Positions 25,166 to 35,583 of a stretch of 64,000 nt of DNA are shown here, piece by piece. The stretch's first letter is position 1. Every line of letters begins with the position of its first letter. This DNA is from an uncultured Paracoccaceae bacterium (GTDB taxonomy: Bacteria > Pseudomonadota > Alphaproteobacteria > Rhodobacterales > Rhodobacteraceae). The notes beneath the pieces were generated by a model. That model saw only the letters and a program-made list of their open reading frames with translations. It was not told the origin of the DNA and did not search any database. Location of the stretch: contig CANLQK010000004.1 in the NCBI GenBank assembly GCA_947493255.1, positions 186,001 to 250,000 of the forward strand, read 5' to 3'. A program made the translations under genes and the position numbers.

Positions 25166-27211
25166 ATGATTACAGAACTTGGACATTTCGCGTTGATTCT
25201 TGCAGCCCTTGTGGGGGTGATGCAGATGGTCGTTCCCTTGGTTGGGGCACACAAGGGATGGCGCGGATGGATGGCTTCGGCTGACCCCGCGGCGACGGTG
25301 CAATTTGTTTTGGTGGCTGCTAGTTTTGTGGCGCTGACACATGCATTTGTTGTTTCTGATTTCTCTCTCCAAATTGTGGTGGCGAACAGCCATTCGGAAA
25401 AGCCGTTGCTGTATAAGGTGACGGGCGTGTGGGGCAATCACGAAGGGTCGATGTTGCTGTGGTTGTTAATTTTGGTGTTGTTTGGGGCCTGTGCCAGCTG
25501 GTTTGGTGGCAATTTGCCCGATAGTTTGCGGGCCCGGGTTTTGGGCGTTCAGGCGGCTGTGTCCGTCGCGTTTTATGCATTCATTCTATTCACGTCGAAC
25601 CCTTTTGAACGCCTAGACTTCCCTCCCTTTGATGGGCGTGACCTGAACCCGTTGTTACAAGACCCGGGTTTGGCGTTTCACCCACCGTTTTTGTACTTGG
25701 GGTATGTTGGGCTTTCGATGTCCTTTTCGTTTGCGATTGCAGCGCTGCTAGAGGGACGGGTTGATGCTGCGTGGGGACGCTGGGTGCGGCCTTGGACCTT
25801 GGCAGCATGGTTGTTTTTGACTGTTGGAATCGCATTGGGGTCTTGGTGGGCCTATTACGAATTGGGTTGGGGCGGTTTCTGGTTCTGGGATCCTGTTGAA
25901 AACGCATCGTTCATGCCGTGGTTGTTGGCAGCGGCGCTGTTGCACAGCGCAATCGTGGTCGAGAAACGCGAAAGCCTGAAAGCGTGGACGATTTTGTTGG
26001 CGATCCTGGCGTTCGGGTTTTCCTTGTTGGGTACGTTTATTGTGCGGTCCGGCGTTCTGACATCTGTGCACGCCTTCGCAAATGACCCTGAACGAGGTGT
26101 TTTCATTCTTGCGATATTGGCGGTTTTTGTGGGCGGTGGCCTGTTTTTGTTCGCGTTGCGTGCCAGCGCGATGCAGTCCAAGGGCGTGTTTGGAACTGTC
26201 AGTCGCGAGACGGCCTTAGTGGCCAACAACGTATTGCTGGCCGTTGCGTCCTTCGTGGTTTTTGTCGGAACAATTTGGCCCCTTGTGATCGAGCTGGCAT
26301 CACGGACCTCACATTGGGTGTTCGTTGGCAACGTATTTCGGAATCCGTTTTATGCGATTGGCCTGTTTGACCGGCCAGAACAGGTGTCTGTTGGTCCTCC
26401 GTTCTTTGATGCTGCATTCACGCCGTTCTTCGTGGCGCTTGCGATTATTTTACCCGTTGGTGCGGTTCTTGCGTGGAAACGTGGGTCGTTGGCGAAGGCG
26501 GTTCGCCCAATGGTTCCTGTTGCTGTATTGGCAATTGCCGTCGGCGCCTTGGCATTCGCGATCCAGACTGGTCGTTCGGCGTTGGGACCAGTTGGTGTTA
26601 TCCTTGGCGTATGGGTCGTTGGTGGCGCAACTGTTGATCTTTGGTTGCGAACAGGGCGCGGTCCATTCTCTGGGCGGTTTGCACGGTTGACCCGTTTGCC
26701 ACGTGCGGATTGGGGCAAGTTTACAGCGCATGCGGGGCTGGGAATTACTGTCTTTGGTGTTGCGGCGTTGGTGGCGTGGGAAGACGAAGATATTCGTGTT
26801 GCCCAAATTGGTGATCGGTGGGCGGTAGGAATTCATGAGGTCGAAATGATCGGTGTGCGCAGCATCGAAGGTCCGAACTATTTCGGTGAAGGCGCAGATA
26901 TTTTGATTTACCGCAACGGCCGCGAAGTGGGGCAAGTTTTCCCCGAAAAACGGATCTACCCAGTCGCACAAATGCCGACAACAGAGGCGGGCATCCGGAA
27001 CGGTGTTTTGCGCGACGTGTACATTACATTGGGTGACCCGCAGGACAATGGCGGTTGGGCCGTTCGGTCCTATATCAAACCGTTTGCGAATTGGATTTGG
27101 GGCGGTGCGATTTTGATGGCTATCGGTGGCATGATTTCTTTGACTGACCGCAGATTGCGAATTGCAGCAGGTGCGGCCAAGGAAAATGCCAAAACGGTCC
27201 CTGCACAATGA
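25166..27211 (+). CDS. ccmF: Cytochrome c heme lyase subunit CcmF
   Basis: Large multi-pass membrane protein that, with CcmH, attaches heme to apocytochrome c in the periplasm. The start ITELGHFALILAALVG, the internal NPFERLDFPPFDGRDLNPLLQDP segment and the tryptophan-rich WWD domain (GWGGFWFWDPVENASFMPW, about residues 231-249) are hallmarks. 681 residues with about 14 hydrophobic stretches and a C-terminal periplasmic domain. The ATG at 25166 was chosen over an in-frame upstream start because it aligns with the family start; no strong ribosome binding site is visible for either. Its stop overlaps the ccmH start (ATGA). Confidence 0.95.
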   Translation: MITELGHFALILAALVGVMQMVVPLVGAHKGWRGWMASADPAATVQFVLVAASFVALTHAFVVSDFSLQIVVANSHSEKPLLYKVTGVWGNHEGSMLLWLLILVLFGACASWFGGNLPDSLRARVLGVQAAVSVAFYAFILFTSNPFERLDFPPFDGRDLNPLLQDPGLAFHPPFLYLGYVGLSMSFSFAIAALLEGRVDAAWGRWVRPWTLAAWLFLTVGIALGSWWAYYELGWGGFWFWDPVENASFMPWLLAAALLHSAIVVEKRESLKAWTILLAILAFGFSLLGTFIVRSGVLTSVHAFANDPERGVFILAILAVFVGGGLFLFALRASAMQSKGVFGTVSRETALVANNVLLAVASFVVFVGTIWPLVIELASRTSHWVFVGNVFRNPFYAIGLFDRPEQVSVGPPFFDAAFTPFFVALAIILPVGAVLAWKRGSLAKAVRPMVPVAVLAIAVGALAFAIQTGRSALGPVGVILGVWVVGGATVDLWLRTGRGPFSGRFARLTRLPRADWGKFTAHAGLGITVFGVAALVAWEDEDIRVAQIGDRWAVGIHEVEMIGVRSIEGPNYFGEGADILIYRNGREVGQVFPEKRIYPVAQMPTTEAGIRNGVLRDVYITLGDPQDNGGWAVRSYIKPFANWIWGGAILMAIGGMISLTDRRLRIAAGAAKENAKTVPAQ

Positions 27212-27654
27212 GGGCGTTGATTTTGATATTGGCCTTTCTGGCCACGCCATTGGCCGCGGTGCAACCCGATGAAGTGCTGGATGACCCTGTGCTTGAATCC
27301 CGCGCTCGCGCGCTTTCGGAAGGGTTACGTTGTCCGGTATGCCGCAACGAAAGCATCGATGAAAGCAACGCTGAAATCAGCCGTGATTTGCGGCTGCTTT
27401 TGCGTGAACGATTGGTTGCGGGCGATACAGACCCTCAGGCGGTACAGTTTTTAGTGGATCGATATGGTGAATACATTTTGCTGAACCCGCGCGCGGATGG
27501 GGCGAATATTGTATTGTGGCTGGCAGCACCAATCATGTTGTTGCTTGCTGGGGCCGTTGCGATTGCCACGGTGCGCTCACGTTCGCGGGCGACCGAGCTA
27601 GATGTGCTGAGCGAAGAAGAAGAGGCACGGCTTAAGGACCTGCTTGATCGATAA
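27208..27654 (+). CDS. ccmH: Cytochrome c maturation protein CcmH
   Basis: Thiol-disulfide protein that keeps the apocytochrome CxxCH cysteines reduced for heme attachment. A cleavable signal peptide (about 1-18) is followed by the signature LRCPVCRNESIDES with C42 and C45, and a C-terminal transmembrane helix near residues 101-120. 148 residues, the short single-domain CcmH without the TPR part (CcmI), which is not seen here. It overlaps ccmF by 4 bases. An enoyl-CoA hydratase gene follows 80 bases later. Confidence 0.95.
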   Translation: MRALILILAFLATPLAAVQPDEVLDDPVLESRARALSEGLRCPVCRNESIDESNAEISRDLRLLLRERLVAGDTDPQAVQFLVDRYGEYILLNPRADGANIVLWLAAPIMLLLAGAVAIATVRSRSRATELDVLSEEEEARLKDLLDR

Positions 27655-27734
27655 ATTCATCTGACGCCGCGTTTGGGCTTTTCTAAACTGCTGAGTTTAG
27701 TACGGTGTCGCAAACCAAGGTCAAAGGACATCCC

Positions 27735-28511
27735 ATGGAATATACCGCCATCAATTTAGAAATTGCCAATGATGTTGCGACGCTGACATTGGATCGTCCA
27801 AAGTTGAAGAACGCGTTGAATGGCCAGATGCGGGCGGAGATTGTTCACGCAGTTCGTGTGGCCGAACGGGATGCACGGGTTTTGGTCATGGGCGGCGCAG
27901 GTGATGCGTTTTGTTCAGGTCAGGATTTGGGCGACACGGGCAATGTAACGAACCTCGATATGGAACGAACTTTGCGTGACGAATACGTCCCGATGTTAAA
28001 GGCTATTTTTGATTGCAAGGTCCCGACGATCTCTGCGGTGCACGGTGCGGCAGCAGGGGCAGGGGCCAACCTTGCGCTGGCGGCTGATGTGGTGATTGCA
28101 GCAGACGAAGCCTATTTCATTCAGGCCTTTACACGCATTGGCCTGATCCCAGATGCAGGTGGCACGTATTTCCTGCCTCGCCAAATGGGATCTGCCAAAG
28201 CGATGGGTGCTGCACTGTTTGGTGACAAGATTACAGGGCGCCAAGCGGCTGATTGGGGTATGATTTATGAATCAGTGCCGTTGGCTGAATTTGACCGGCA
28301 TGTTGCCAACCGTGCATTGCATTTGGCCCAAGGCCCGACTGCAGCCTATACACGGGTGAAACAGGCCATGAAAGGCTCCTTTGAAAATACTCTGGATCAG
28401 CAGCTTGCAACTGAAGCCCGCCTGCAAGGCGAATGTGGCAAAACACGTGATTTTCAAGAGGGCGTCATGGCGTTCCTAGAAAAGCGCCCCGCGAAATACG
28501 AGGGGCGCTAA
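27735..28511 (+). CDS. Enoyl-CoA hydratase/isomerase family protein
   Basis: A 258-residue crotonase-fold protein acting on a CoA thioester. The oxyanion-hole segments are visible: GAGDAFCSGQDLG (about residues 56-68) and SAVHGAAAGAGANLALAADVV. The catalytic-region stretch FTRIGLIPDAGGTYFLPRQMG resembles PaaG-type isomerases more than the canonical two-glutamate hydratases, where the glycine-aspartate replacement suggests an isomerase-like reaction. The ATG at 27735 follows AAAGGAC. It stands between ccmH and an oppositely oriented RTX gene. The exact substrate is not determinable. Confidence 0.85.
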   Translation: MEYTAINLEIANDVATLTLDRPKLKNALNGQMRAEIVHAVRVAERDARVLVMGGAGDAFCSGQDLGDTGNVTNLDMERTLRDEYVPMLKAIFDCKVPTISAVHGAAAGAGANLALAADVVIAADEAYFIQAFTRIGLIPDAGGTYFLPRQMGSAKAMGAALFGDKITGRQAADWGMIYESVPLAEFDRHVANRALHLAQGPTAAYTRVKQAMKGSFENTLDQQLATEARLQGECGKTRDFQEGVMAFLEKRPAKYEGR

Positions 28512-28533
28512 TCCGATTTGATAGACGTTGGAC

Positions 28534-29625
28534 TTAGCCAACGACCGGCGTCACAATTCCGTAATCGGTTGTAATGACGTTTGCATCGATACCGTCAAAC
28601 GGGTCGAATTCACCATTCACGATGGCGACCGGTATTCCGTTGATTAAGATCCGATGGCCTTCACCTTCATCCTCATAGGTGATCTCGGCATCTTGGTTTT
28701 CATCACTTAGTGCGATGACGATAATATCTTCAGTGGAGTCAAAGTCATCAATGACGCTGATCCCATCGCCGAGGGCCGCGTTGGCTGACCAATCCCCAAG
28801 AATGAAATCATCTTCGCCGTCGCCGCCTTCAACGTAATCGTTGTGACCAATAAAGATAGCATCGTCGCCATCACCACCAAAAATTGAATCATCAGCAACG
28901 CCATTGGACGGGCTACCGCTTGAATCGCTAGTCCCTGTCAGTCCGAAGTCCTCGAAAAATTCTTCTTCGTCTTCGTTTACTGGTAATTCACCGTTTCGGA
29001 AGTCAGCATAATCATCTTCGTCTAGGTCGCGATTGAAGATAGAAGATGCGACCAGTAAATCATCACCATCGCCGCCATAAAGTGTATCAACTCCTAAACC
29101 GCCAAAAAGGCCATCATCGTCGCCGTTGCCGTTTAGAAGATCGTCTCCTTCACCACCAACGATGAGATCATCACCTTGGTCGCCTTCGATGCTATCGTTG
29201 CCGTCGCCGCCAAAGAGCCCGTCGTCATGGAACCCGCCATTTAACGTGTCGTCTCCAGCATCACCACTGATAAGGTCTGCGCCTGAATCCCCGTCAATGG
29301 TATCGTTTCCAGCACCGCCATAGAGGTCATCAAATTGGCCGCCCCCGTCGATTATATCATCGCCATCCTCGCCGAAAATCGTATCGTCGCCATCTAGCCC
29401 AGCTATACTGTCGTCACCATTGCCACCCGTGAAAAGGTCGGCATCGTCAGACAGTGAAAGGGTTTCACCGTCATCGGAAGAGCCATCATCATCGTTGTCA
29501 TCTGTTGGATCGTCTTCGCTTGATTGGTCATCGTCATCGGAAGGTCCGTCAAACGCTTCGACAACACCAAAGGCAGCAGCGCCCAAGCCAAGCAAACTCA
29601 GCAATAAAATCAATTCATAACTCAT
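28534..29625 (-). CDS. Membrane-anchored RTX-repeat calcium-binding protein
   Basis: A 363-residue acidic protein. An N-terminal hydrophobic segment (LILLLSLLGLGAAAFGVV, residues 5-22) is followed by a poly-Asp/Glu/Ser low-complexity linker (about 27-62), then repeats of the GGxGxDxxx hemolysin-type calcium-binding motif (about residues 64-195), a divergent insert, more repeats (about 240-280) and a compact C-terminal part. RTX repeats fold on calcium as parallel beta rolls outside the cell. The N-terminal helix rather than a C-terminal type I secretion signal suggests Sec export with anchoring. The ATG at 29625 has GGGGAA upstream; a start 21 bases further out is possible. Partner unknown. 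Confidence 0.85.
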   Translation of the reverse strand: MSYELILLLSLLGLGAAAFGVVEAFDGPSDDDDQSSEDDPTDDNDDDGSSDDGETLSLSDDADLFTGGNGDDSIAGLDGDDTIFGEDGDDIIDGGGQFDDLYGGAGNDTIDGDSGADLISGDAGDDTLNGGFHDDGLFGGDGNDSIEGDQGDDLIVGGEGDDLLNGNGDDDGLFGGLGVDTLYGGDGDDLLVASSIFNRDLDEDDYADFRNGELPVNEDEEEFFEDFGLTGTSDSSGSPSNGVADDSIFGGDGDDAIFIGHNDYVEGGDGEDDFILGDWSANAALGDGISVIDDFDSTEDIIVIALSDENQDAEITYEDEGEGHRILINGIPVAIVNGEFDPFDGIDANVITTDYGIVTPVVG

Positions 29626-29751
29626 TATAATTCCCCAGAAAATCAACCGTAATGCGGCCCGCTGTCATTTTCTCACACAACCTTAACGAACTATCAAGAA
29701 ATGATCAGGAACTCACTGTTCTCATTTTTGCACCAATAGGGGGATACGACG

Positions 29752-29781
29752 AAGGCCCCCCAGATCTCTCTGAAGGGCCTT
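29752..29781 (-). terminator. Hairpin after gltA, probable terminator
   Basis: On the minus strand the 13-base arms AAGGCCCTTCAGA and TCTGGGGGGCCTT pair with G-T pairs around a 4-base loop, beginning 32 bases after the gltA stop codon. There is no clear T-run, so terminator function is probable rather than certain. Confidence 0.65.
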
Positions 29782-29813
29782 TGATTGCCGGGAATAGTCT
29801 TAGGGGCGTTGCG

Positions 29814-31106
29814 TTACCGCTTCGTGATGTCCACGTAATCACGCGCTGTTTCGCCTTGGTACAATTGGCGAGGGCGCCCAATTTTCAGCTGTGGGTCGTT
29901 AAGCTGTTCTTTCCACTGAGAAATCCAGCCAACAGTCCGCGCCATTGCGAAGATCGGTGTGAACATGGATGTCGGGAAACCCATGGCCTCAAGAATGATG
30001 CCGGAATAGAAGTCCACGTTCGGGAACAGCTTCTTTTCAGCGAAGTAAGGATCTGCCAATGCCGCTTTCTCGAGTTCGATGGCGACCTGCAAAAGCGGGT
30101 TATCTTCAACACCCAACAGTTCCAAAACTTCGTCTGCGGATTGTTTCATCACTGTCGCACGTGGGTCGAAGTTTTTATAGACGCGGTGGCCAAAGCCCAT
30201 CAGGCGGTAGCTGTCGTTTTTGTCTTTTGCACGTGCGATGAATTCAGGAATGCGGTCTACGGTGCCAATTTCTTTCAACATTTCCAAACATGCTTGGTTC
30301 GCGCCACCGTGGGCAGGGCCCCAAAGGCAAGCGATACCAGCTGCAATACAGGCAAATGGGTTGGCTCCAGAAGATGATGCCAAGCGGACAGTGGATGTAG
30401 ATGCGTTTTGTTCGTGATCTGCATGCAACGTGAAAATACGGTCCATAGCGCGGGCCAGAACAGGGTTCACTTCATAGTCTTCAGCCGGAACGCTGAAACA
30501 CATGTTCAAGAAGTTGGACGCATAGTCCAAATCGTTGCGTGGATATACGAACGGCTGACCGACTGTGTATTTATATGCCATTGCAGCGATCGTTGGCATC
30601 TTTGCGATCAGTCGGATGGTCGCAACTTCGCGCTGGTGCGGGTCGTTGATGTCTGTGCTGTCATGGTAGAATGCGGACATTGCACCAACTACGCCTGTCA
30701 TGATGGCCATTGGATGCGCATCGCGGCGGAACCCACGGAAGAAGTTTGCCATCTGTTCGTGAAGCATTGTGTGGTTTGTCACCAATGCTTCGAATTTTTC
30801 GAGCTCATCCGCAGAAGGAAGGTCACCGTAGAGCAAAGCATAGCAAACCTCGAGGTAGTGAGAGTCGCCAGCAAGTTGATCAATAGGGTAACCACGATGC
30901 AGAAGTTCGCCTTTGTCGCCATCAATAAAGGTGATCGTGCTGTCGCAAGCCGCTGTTGATGTGAAACCTGGATCGTACGTAAAGACGCCAGCCTGGCCGT
31001 ACAGTTTACGGATGTCGATTACATCCGGTCCCGCAGTTGGAGAATGGATAGGCAATTCGTAAGATTGGCCATCAATCGTAAGTGTTGCGGTTTTCTGATC
31101 GGTCAT
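29814..31106 (-). CDS. gltA: Citrate synthase
   Basis: First enzyme of the TCA cycle, condensing acetyl-CoA and oxaloacetate. 430 residues, the hexameric proteobacterial type. Visible are the N-terminal beta domain with [23 protein letters not shown], the family pattern [14 protein letters not shown], and [21 protein letters not shown] leading to GPAHGGAN, containing substrate-binding histidines. Allosteric NADH control is known for this class. A GGGAT ribosome binding site precedes the ATG. It lies 108 bases downstream of gltX on the same strand. Confidence 0.97.
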   Translation of the reverse strand: MTDQKTATLTIDGQSYELPIHSPTAGPDVIDIRKLYGQAGVFTYDPGFTSTAACDSTITFIDGDKGELLHRGYPIDQLAGDSHYLEVCYALLYGDLPSADELEKFEALVTNHTMLHEQMANFFRGFRRDAHPMAIMTGVVGAMSAFYHDSTDINDPHQREVATIRLIAKMPTIAAMAYKYTVGQPFVYPRNDLDYASNFLNMCFSVPAEDYEVNPVLARAMDRIFTLHADHEQNASTSTVRLASSSGANPFACIAAGIACLWGPAHGGANQACLEMLKEIGTVDRIPEFIARAKDKNDSYRLMGFGHRVYKNFDPRATVMKQSADEVLELLGVEDNPLLQVAIELEKAALADPYFAEKKLFPNVDFYSGIILEAMGFPTSMFTPIFAMARTVGWISQWKEQLNDPQLKIGRPRQLYQGETARDYVDITKR

Positions 31107-31214
31107 AGTTATCCCTTTCTAGGCACGCGATCAGGCAAACCCTGTCGCGTCAGCGGTTGTTCGTTGAACACCCCGCTACCCGTGAAGGGTTACAGAAATG
31201 TTTCAACGCATCTG

Positions 31215-32630
31215 TTAAACTGCGGCATCCTTGATACGGGCGATTGTTTCGTCCCGCCCCAGAACCAGCATCATGTCGAAAACCGAAGGGGTAACAGCAC
31301 GTCCAGCCAAAGCCGCGCGAAGCGGTGCGGCCAACTTGCCAAGTTTCGTATCATGGGCCTCTGCGAGGGCGGCCACAATCCCCTCAAGTTCGTCACGTTG
31401 CCAGCTAACACTTTGCAACTGCGGCGTCAATTCAGACAGTATACCTTTGTGCACATTGTCGAGTGATTTTGCGGCCTTTTCGTCTGGTGTGATAGGTCGA
31501 GAGGTTAGGGCAAACTCAGCTTTTTCAATGATTTGAGGGAATGTCTTCGAACGTTCTTTCAGGCTTGGCATAGCCTTCAATAGAAGTTCATTTTGCTGTG
31601 ACGTAAGGGCACTTTCGCCAATGGCGGCACGAAATGATGTAAGTTCATGCAGCAGTGCAGCATCGTCTGTACTTGCGATGTGTTGCCCGCACAGGTTTTC
31701 AAGCTTTTTGGTGTCAAAACGGGCGGGGCTTTTGCCGATTCCGGCCAAGTTAAACCATTCTTTCGCCTGTTCGTCGGTGAAGAATTCGTCATCCCCGTGT
31801 GACCAACCTAAACGTGTCAGGTAATTCCGCATTCCGGCGGCTGGATACCCCATTGCTTGATATTCCGCTGCTCCGGTCGCACCGTGGCGCTTAGACAGCT
31901 TCTTTCCGTCTGGCCCAAATATAAGTGGAACATGAGCCAAGACAGGTTTTTCCCATCCCATGGCGTCGTATATCAGGTTCTGGCGAAACGCGTTCGCAAG
32001 GTGGTCGTCGCCACGGATCACGTGGGTGACGCCCATATCATGGTCATCTACGACGACGGCCAACATGTAGACTGGCGTTCCATCTGACCGAAGGAGGATC
32101 ATGTCGTCGAGCTGTTCGTTTTGCCATGTCACGTCGCCTTGGACTTGGTCGTGTAAGGTTGTGGATCCTTCGCGCGGGGCTTTGACGCGGACCACGTAAG
32201 GGGCGTCGGGGTGGTCTGCTTTTGGAACATCACGCCAAGGCGAGCGATACAATGTCGATGATTTGTTTGCGCGGGCCTCTTCCCGAAAGGCTTCAATCTC
32301 GTCTTGTGTAGCGAAGCATTTGAACGCAGTACCATCTGCTAGCATTTGGTTGGCGACCTCTACATGACGGTCGGCTTGTGCCGCTTGGGAATAGGGTTCC
32401 CCATCCCAATCAAGGCCTAACCAAGTCAGTCCGTCCAGAATGGCTTGTGTGTTTTCTTCAGTCGATCGCGCTTTGTCTGTATCTTCGATCCGCAACAGAA
32501 ACGTGCCCCCATTGCCACGGGCAAACAGCCAGTTGAATAAGGCTGTTCGGGCACCGCCGATATGGAGAGCACCTGTCGGAGACGGTGCAAAACGGGTGAC
32601 CACAGGGCGGGCGTTGGATGTGTCGGACAT
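31215..32630 (-). CDS. gltX: Glutamyl-tRNA synthetase
   Basis: Class I aminoacyl-tRNA synthetase charging tRNA-Glu (in many alphaproteobacteria also misacylating tRNA-Gln for amidation by GatCAB). The HIGH motif is in [20 protein letters not shown] and KLSKRHGA (about residue 243) is the KMSKS equivalent. Length 471 matches GltX1. The C-terminal anticodon-binding domain is complete. A divergent comEC gene starts 93 bases upstream. Only one gltX copy is in the window. Confidence 0.97.
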   Translation of the reverse strand: MSDTSNARPVVTRFAPSPTGALHIGGARTALFNWLFARGNGGTFLLRIEDTDKARSTEENTQAILDGLTWLGLDWDGEPYSQAAQADRHVEVANQMLADGTAFKCFATQDEIEAFREEARANKSSTLYRSPWRDVPKADHPDAPYVVRVKAPREGSTTLHDQVQGDVTWQNEQLDDMILLRSDGTPVYMLAVVVDDHDMGVTHVIRGDDHLANAFRQNLIYDAMGWEKPVLAHVPLIFGPDGKKLSKRHGATGAAEYQAMGYPAAGMRNYLTRLGWSHGDDEFFTDEQAKEWFNLAGIGKSPARFDTKKLENLCGQHIASTDDAALLHELTSFRAAIGESALTSQQNELLLKAMPSLKERSKTFPQIIEKAEFALTSRPITPDEKAAKSLDNVHKGILSELTPQLQSVSWQRDELEGIVAALAEAHDTKLGKLAAPLRAALAGRAVTPSVFDMMLVLGRDETIARIKDAAV

Positions 32631-32723
32631 AGTGAAATTAACCTTTTGCTAACCACGAGGATGTTACTTCGTGTTGGGCGTTGGTGCGGGAATACAAACT
32701 GCACGAGGGAGTGACAAGGGACC

Positions 32724-34805
32724 ATGCTGCAGGTTTTGACCCGCCAATTGGTGAACCAACGCGACCATGCCTTTCTTTGGGCGCCGGTTTTCGTCGGGCT
32801 TGGTGTCGCTTTATATTTTCAATTGAAATTCGAACCAGACCGCAGCGTCGCGTATATTGCCCTGTGTGTGATGATGATCCTGCTTACAGTGGTTCGCCGC
32901 GTTTCGGATGGGCTGCGGGTGTTGGTCATTGGGGGCGCGCTCGTCATCGGGGGATTTGGGTTAGCAGGGGTGCGCACCCATTCTGTGGCTGAACCCGTGC
33001 TCGGGTTTCGGTATTTCGGGCCAATAGAAGGCCGGATCGTAGAAATTGACAGGTCTCAGTATAGTGCCGTTCGATTGACGTTAGACACTGTTGTGCTGGA
33101 GCGTATGCAGACAGACAGAACGCCTGCCTATGTGCGCGTGTCTTTACACGGCGATCAGGGGCATATTGACCCTGCACCGGGGCAAACCGTTATTATGACC
33201 GGCCATCTGTCGCCGCCATCTGGGCCGGTTGAACCGGGTGGTTTTGATTTTCAACGAATGGCGTGGTTTGAAGGGTTGGGCGCTGTCGGCTATACCCGTA
33301 CACCCGTTTTGTTGGCCCGCCCCAGTGCCGAAAGGAGGGCTGGGTTGTTGGTTTATCGGATCCGCACTGCGATCAGCAAAGGGGTGCAGAGCCGCATTGA
33401 CGGCGAGGCAGGGGCGTTCGCGGCGGCAATCATGACGGGTGACCGGTCGGCTATGGGGCAAGACAGTTTGGCAGCGTTACGGGCCTCGAACCTTGCACAT
33501 TTGTTGGCAATCTCGGGCATGCATATGGGCATCCTTGCCGGATTCATCTTTGCGCTTGTGCGTTACGGTTTGGCGTTATGGCCATGGGCCGCTTTGCGAC
33601 TGCCCACCAAAAAGATCGCCGCGATCGCAGCACTGATAGTGGCCGCGGGTTATTTGGCGCTGTCAGGGGGCAATATTGCAACGCAACGTGCATTCATCAT
33701 GGTCGCTGTGATGTTGGTCGCGGTTTTGTGTGACCGGCGCGCACTGACCCTAAGGGCCGTCGCAATAGCGGCGTTAATCGTGCTGATCGTAAGACCCGAG
33801 GCCTTGTTTGGGCCGGGGTTCCAAATGTCCTTCGCGGCGACAACCGCCTTGGTCGGGGCATTTGGCGTATTGCGTCAGCTAGATACCACGGCAGTGCCAC
33901 GGTGGATCAATTCAATCGGAGCCGTGTTTGTCTCGTCTTTGGTGGCGGGCCTCGCCACGGCACCTATTGCCGCATTCCATTTTAATCAGATCGCACAATA
34001 CGGGCTGATTGCGAACTTTTTGTCTGTGCCGTTGATGGGGACGCTTGTTATGCCATCTGCCGTTTTGGCCGCCGTCCTTGCTCCTATTGGCCTTGCCGGT
34101 GTTGGACTATGGCTGATGGGGCTTGGCCTATCTTGGATTTTGGGCGTGGCCCATTTTATCGCAAATTTGGAAGGCGGAGTACGCCATGTTGTTACGCCCG
34201 ACCCGTTGGTTTTGGTCCTTATCTGCATGGGAACATTGTTTGTTATCGTGTGGCATGGCGCTTTGCGATGGAGCGGTGTTTTGCCTCTCATCATGGGTTT
34301 TACATTTTGGCAGGTTGCTGAACGCCCTGTGTTTTTGGCGTCTGACAGCGGGTCTTTGATTGGTGTGATGACCCCATTGGGGCGCGATGTATCCAAAGAG
34401 AGCGGTGAGAATTTCGCGGCATCAAGCTGGCTCGAAAACGACGGGAATCCGGTTCCGCAAGACGTGGCCTTTGGGCGCGATGGATTGGTCGAGGAGGGGC
34501 GCGTTGTTCGGGCTCGGATTGGGATGACCGACGTTGTGAATGTCCGTGGGGCCATGGCGTTGGCCGCACTAGAGGGCTGCGGAGGCGGTGATATTTTGAT
34601 CACCAACCAACCTGTTACAACGCCACGCGATTGCATGGTCTACGACATCAACACCTTGCGACAGGTCGGATCGCTTGCGGGGTGGTTGGAAAACGGTGAG
34701 CTGCGTCTAGTGTCTGTGCGGGACCAGACGGGTGACCGCTTATGGAACACGCAATCTGTGCGGCGGCGCCAAACACCGCTCACACAGCTTTTTATGGCAC
34801 GTTAG
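32724..34805 (+). CDS. comEC: ComEC/Rec2-family DNA-uptake channel
   Basis: A 693-residue inner-membrane protein of the natural competence family. N-terminal hydrophobic helices (about residues 20-85) are followed by a soluble OB-like domain (about 90-200) and the polytopic competence domain with the signature [18 protein letters not shown] (about residues 258-276) and later [15 protein letters not shown]. It lacks the long C-terminal metallo-beta-lactamase domain of the full-length protein; only a short tail (about 580-693) follows. This is common in alphaproteobacteria and competence is unproven. Divergent from gltX. Its stop overlaps the lexA stop region by 4 bases, converging. Confidence 0.85.
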   Translation: MLQVLTRQLVNQRDHAFLWAPVFVGLGVALYFQLKFEPDRSVAYIALCVMMILLTVVRRVSDGLRVLVIGGALVIGGFGLAGVRTHSVAEPVLGFRYFGPIEGRIVEIDRSQYSAVRLTLDTVVLERMQTDRTPAYVRVSLHGDQGHIDPAPGQTVIMTGHLSPPSGPVEPGGFDFQRMAWFEGLGAVGYTRTPVLLARPSAERRAGLLVYRIRTAISKGVQSRIDGEAGAFAAAIMTGDRSAMGQDSLAALRASNLAHLLAISGMHMGILAGFIFALVRYGLALWPWAALRLPTKKIAAIAALIVAAGYLALSGGNIATQRAFIMVAVMLVAVLCDRRALTLRAVAIAALIVLIVRPEALFGPGFQMSFAATTALVGAFGVLRQLDTTAVPRWINSIGAVFVSSLVAGLATAPIAAFHFNQIAQYGLIANFLSVPLMGTLVMPSAVLAAVLAPIGLAGVGLWLMGLGLSWILGVAHFIANLEGGVRHVVTPDPLVLVLICMGTLFVIVWHGALRWSGVLPLIMGFTFWQVAERPVFLASDSGSLIGVMTPLGRDVSKESGENFAASSWLENDGNPVPQDVAFGRDGLVEEGRVVRARIGMTDVVNVRGAMALAALEGCGGGDILITNQPVTTPRDCMVYDINTLRQVGSLAGWLENGELRLVSVRDQTGDRLWNTQSVRRRQTPLTQLFMAR

Positions 34806-35512
34806 TAAGAGCGGATCAGGCCAACCAAACGCCCTTGAACTTTGACCTGATCATCACGGAACAAACGTGTTTCATAAGCAGGGTTCGCGGCCTCTAGCGC
34901 AATCGCGTTACCGTTACGACGATATCGTTTCAATGTGGCTTCGGCGTCTTCAACCAGTGCAACGACGATGTCGCCATTGTCGGCCGTGGTCGTTTCGCGA
35001 ATGATTACAACGTCGCCATTGTTAATACCCGCGTCGATCATGGAATCGCCTTTCACTTCGAGCGCGTAATGATCACCTTTACCGACCATCGAAGACGGCA
35101 CGGAAACCTGATGACTGACTTCTGCGATCGCCGCTATTGGGACACCCGCCGCGATCTGACCCATGACCGGAAGCTCAATTGCGCCGCCGCTTTCAAGCGC
35201 ACGTGCGCCGGATGGGCGGCTGTCTGGGCGGTCGCCGTCAATTACACGGGGTTCAAATCCTGATGGAGAAGGGGCACCGCCCAACTTGGCTTCGAGAGCA
35301 TCAGGCAGTTTCACAATTTCCAGCGCGCGAGCACGGTGGGCTAAACGGCGAATGAAACCACGTTCTTCTAGTGCGGTGATGAGGCGGTGAATTCCGGATT
35401 TTGACCGTAAATCAAGGGCTTCCTTCATTTCATCAAAGCTGGGCGGGACACCGTCGCGTTGCACCCGTTTGTGAATGAATTCTAGCAGATCAAGTTGCTT
35501 CTTGGTGAGCAT
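34802..35512 (-). CDS. lexA: SOS repressor LexA
   Basis: Transcriptional repressor of the SOS response that self-cleaves when RecA is activated by DNA damage. The helix-turn-helix includes [25 protein letters not shown]. The cleavage site is [10 protein letters not shown] between A122 and G123. The catalytic Ser157 is in VKGDSMID and Lys195 in ATLKRYRR. 236 residues with a typical linker. The start ATG at 35512 follows GGGAG by 7 bases; an ATG one codon upstream is an alternative. A GTTC-N7-GTTC operator lies at 35546-35560, implying autoregulation. It is followed by comEC in convergent orientation, overlapping by 4 bases. Confidence 0.97.
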   Translation of the reverse strand: MLTKKQLDLLEFIHKRVQRDGVPPSFDEMKEALDLRSKSGIHRLITALEERGFIRRLAHRARALEIVKLPDALEAKLGGAPSPSGFEPRVIDGDRPDSRPSGARALESGGAIELPVMGQIAAGVPIAAIAEVSHQVSVPSSMVGKGDHYALEVKGDSMIDAGINNGDVVIIRETTTADNGDIVVALVEDAEATLKRYRRNGNAIALEAANPAYETRLFRDDQVKVQGRLVGLIRSY

Positions 35513-35545
35513 CATGCGTCTCCCTAACAATATGTCGTTAAGGAT

Positions 35546-35560
35546 GTTCTAGATGTGTTC
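35546..35560 (+). promoter_or_regulatory. SOS box (GTTC-N7-GTTC)
   Basis: The direct repeat GTTC-TAGATGT-GTTC is the alphaproteobacterial LexA operator. It lies 34 bases upstream of the lexA ATG, in the gap before moeA, and supports autorepression of lexA. No other gene start is close to it. Confidence 0.8.
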
Positions 35561-35583
35561 TCGTTTTGTGTCAAGATGTTCCG

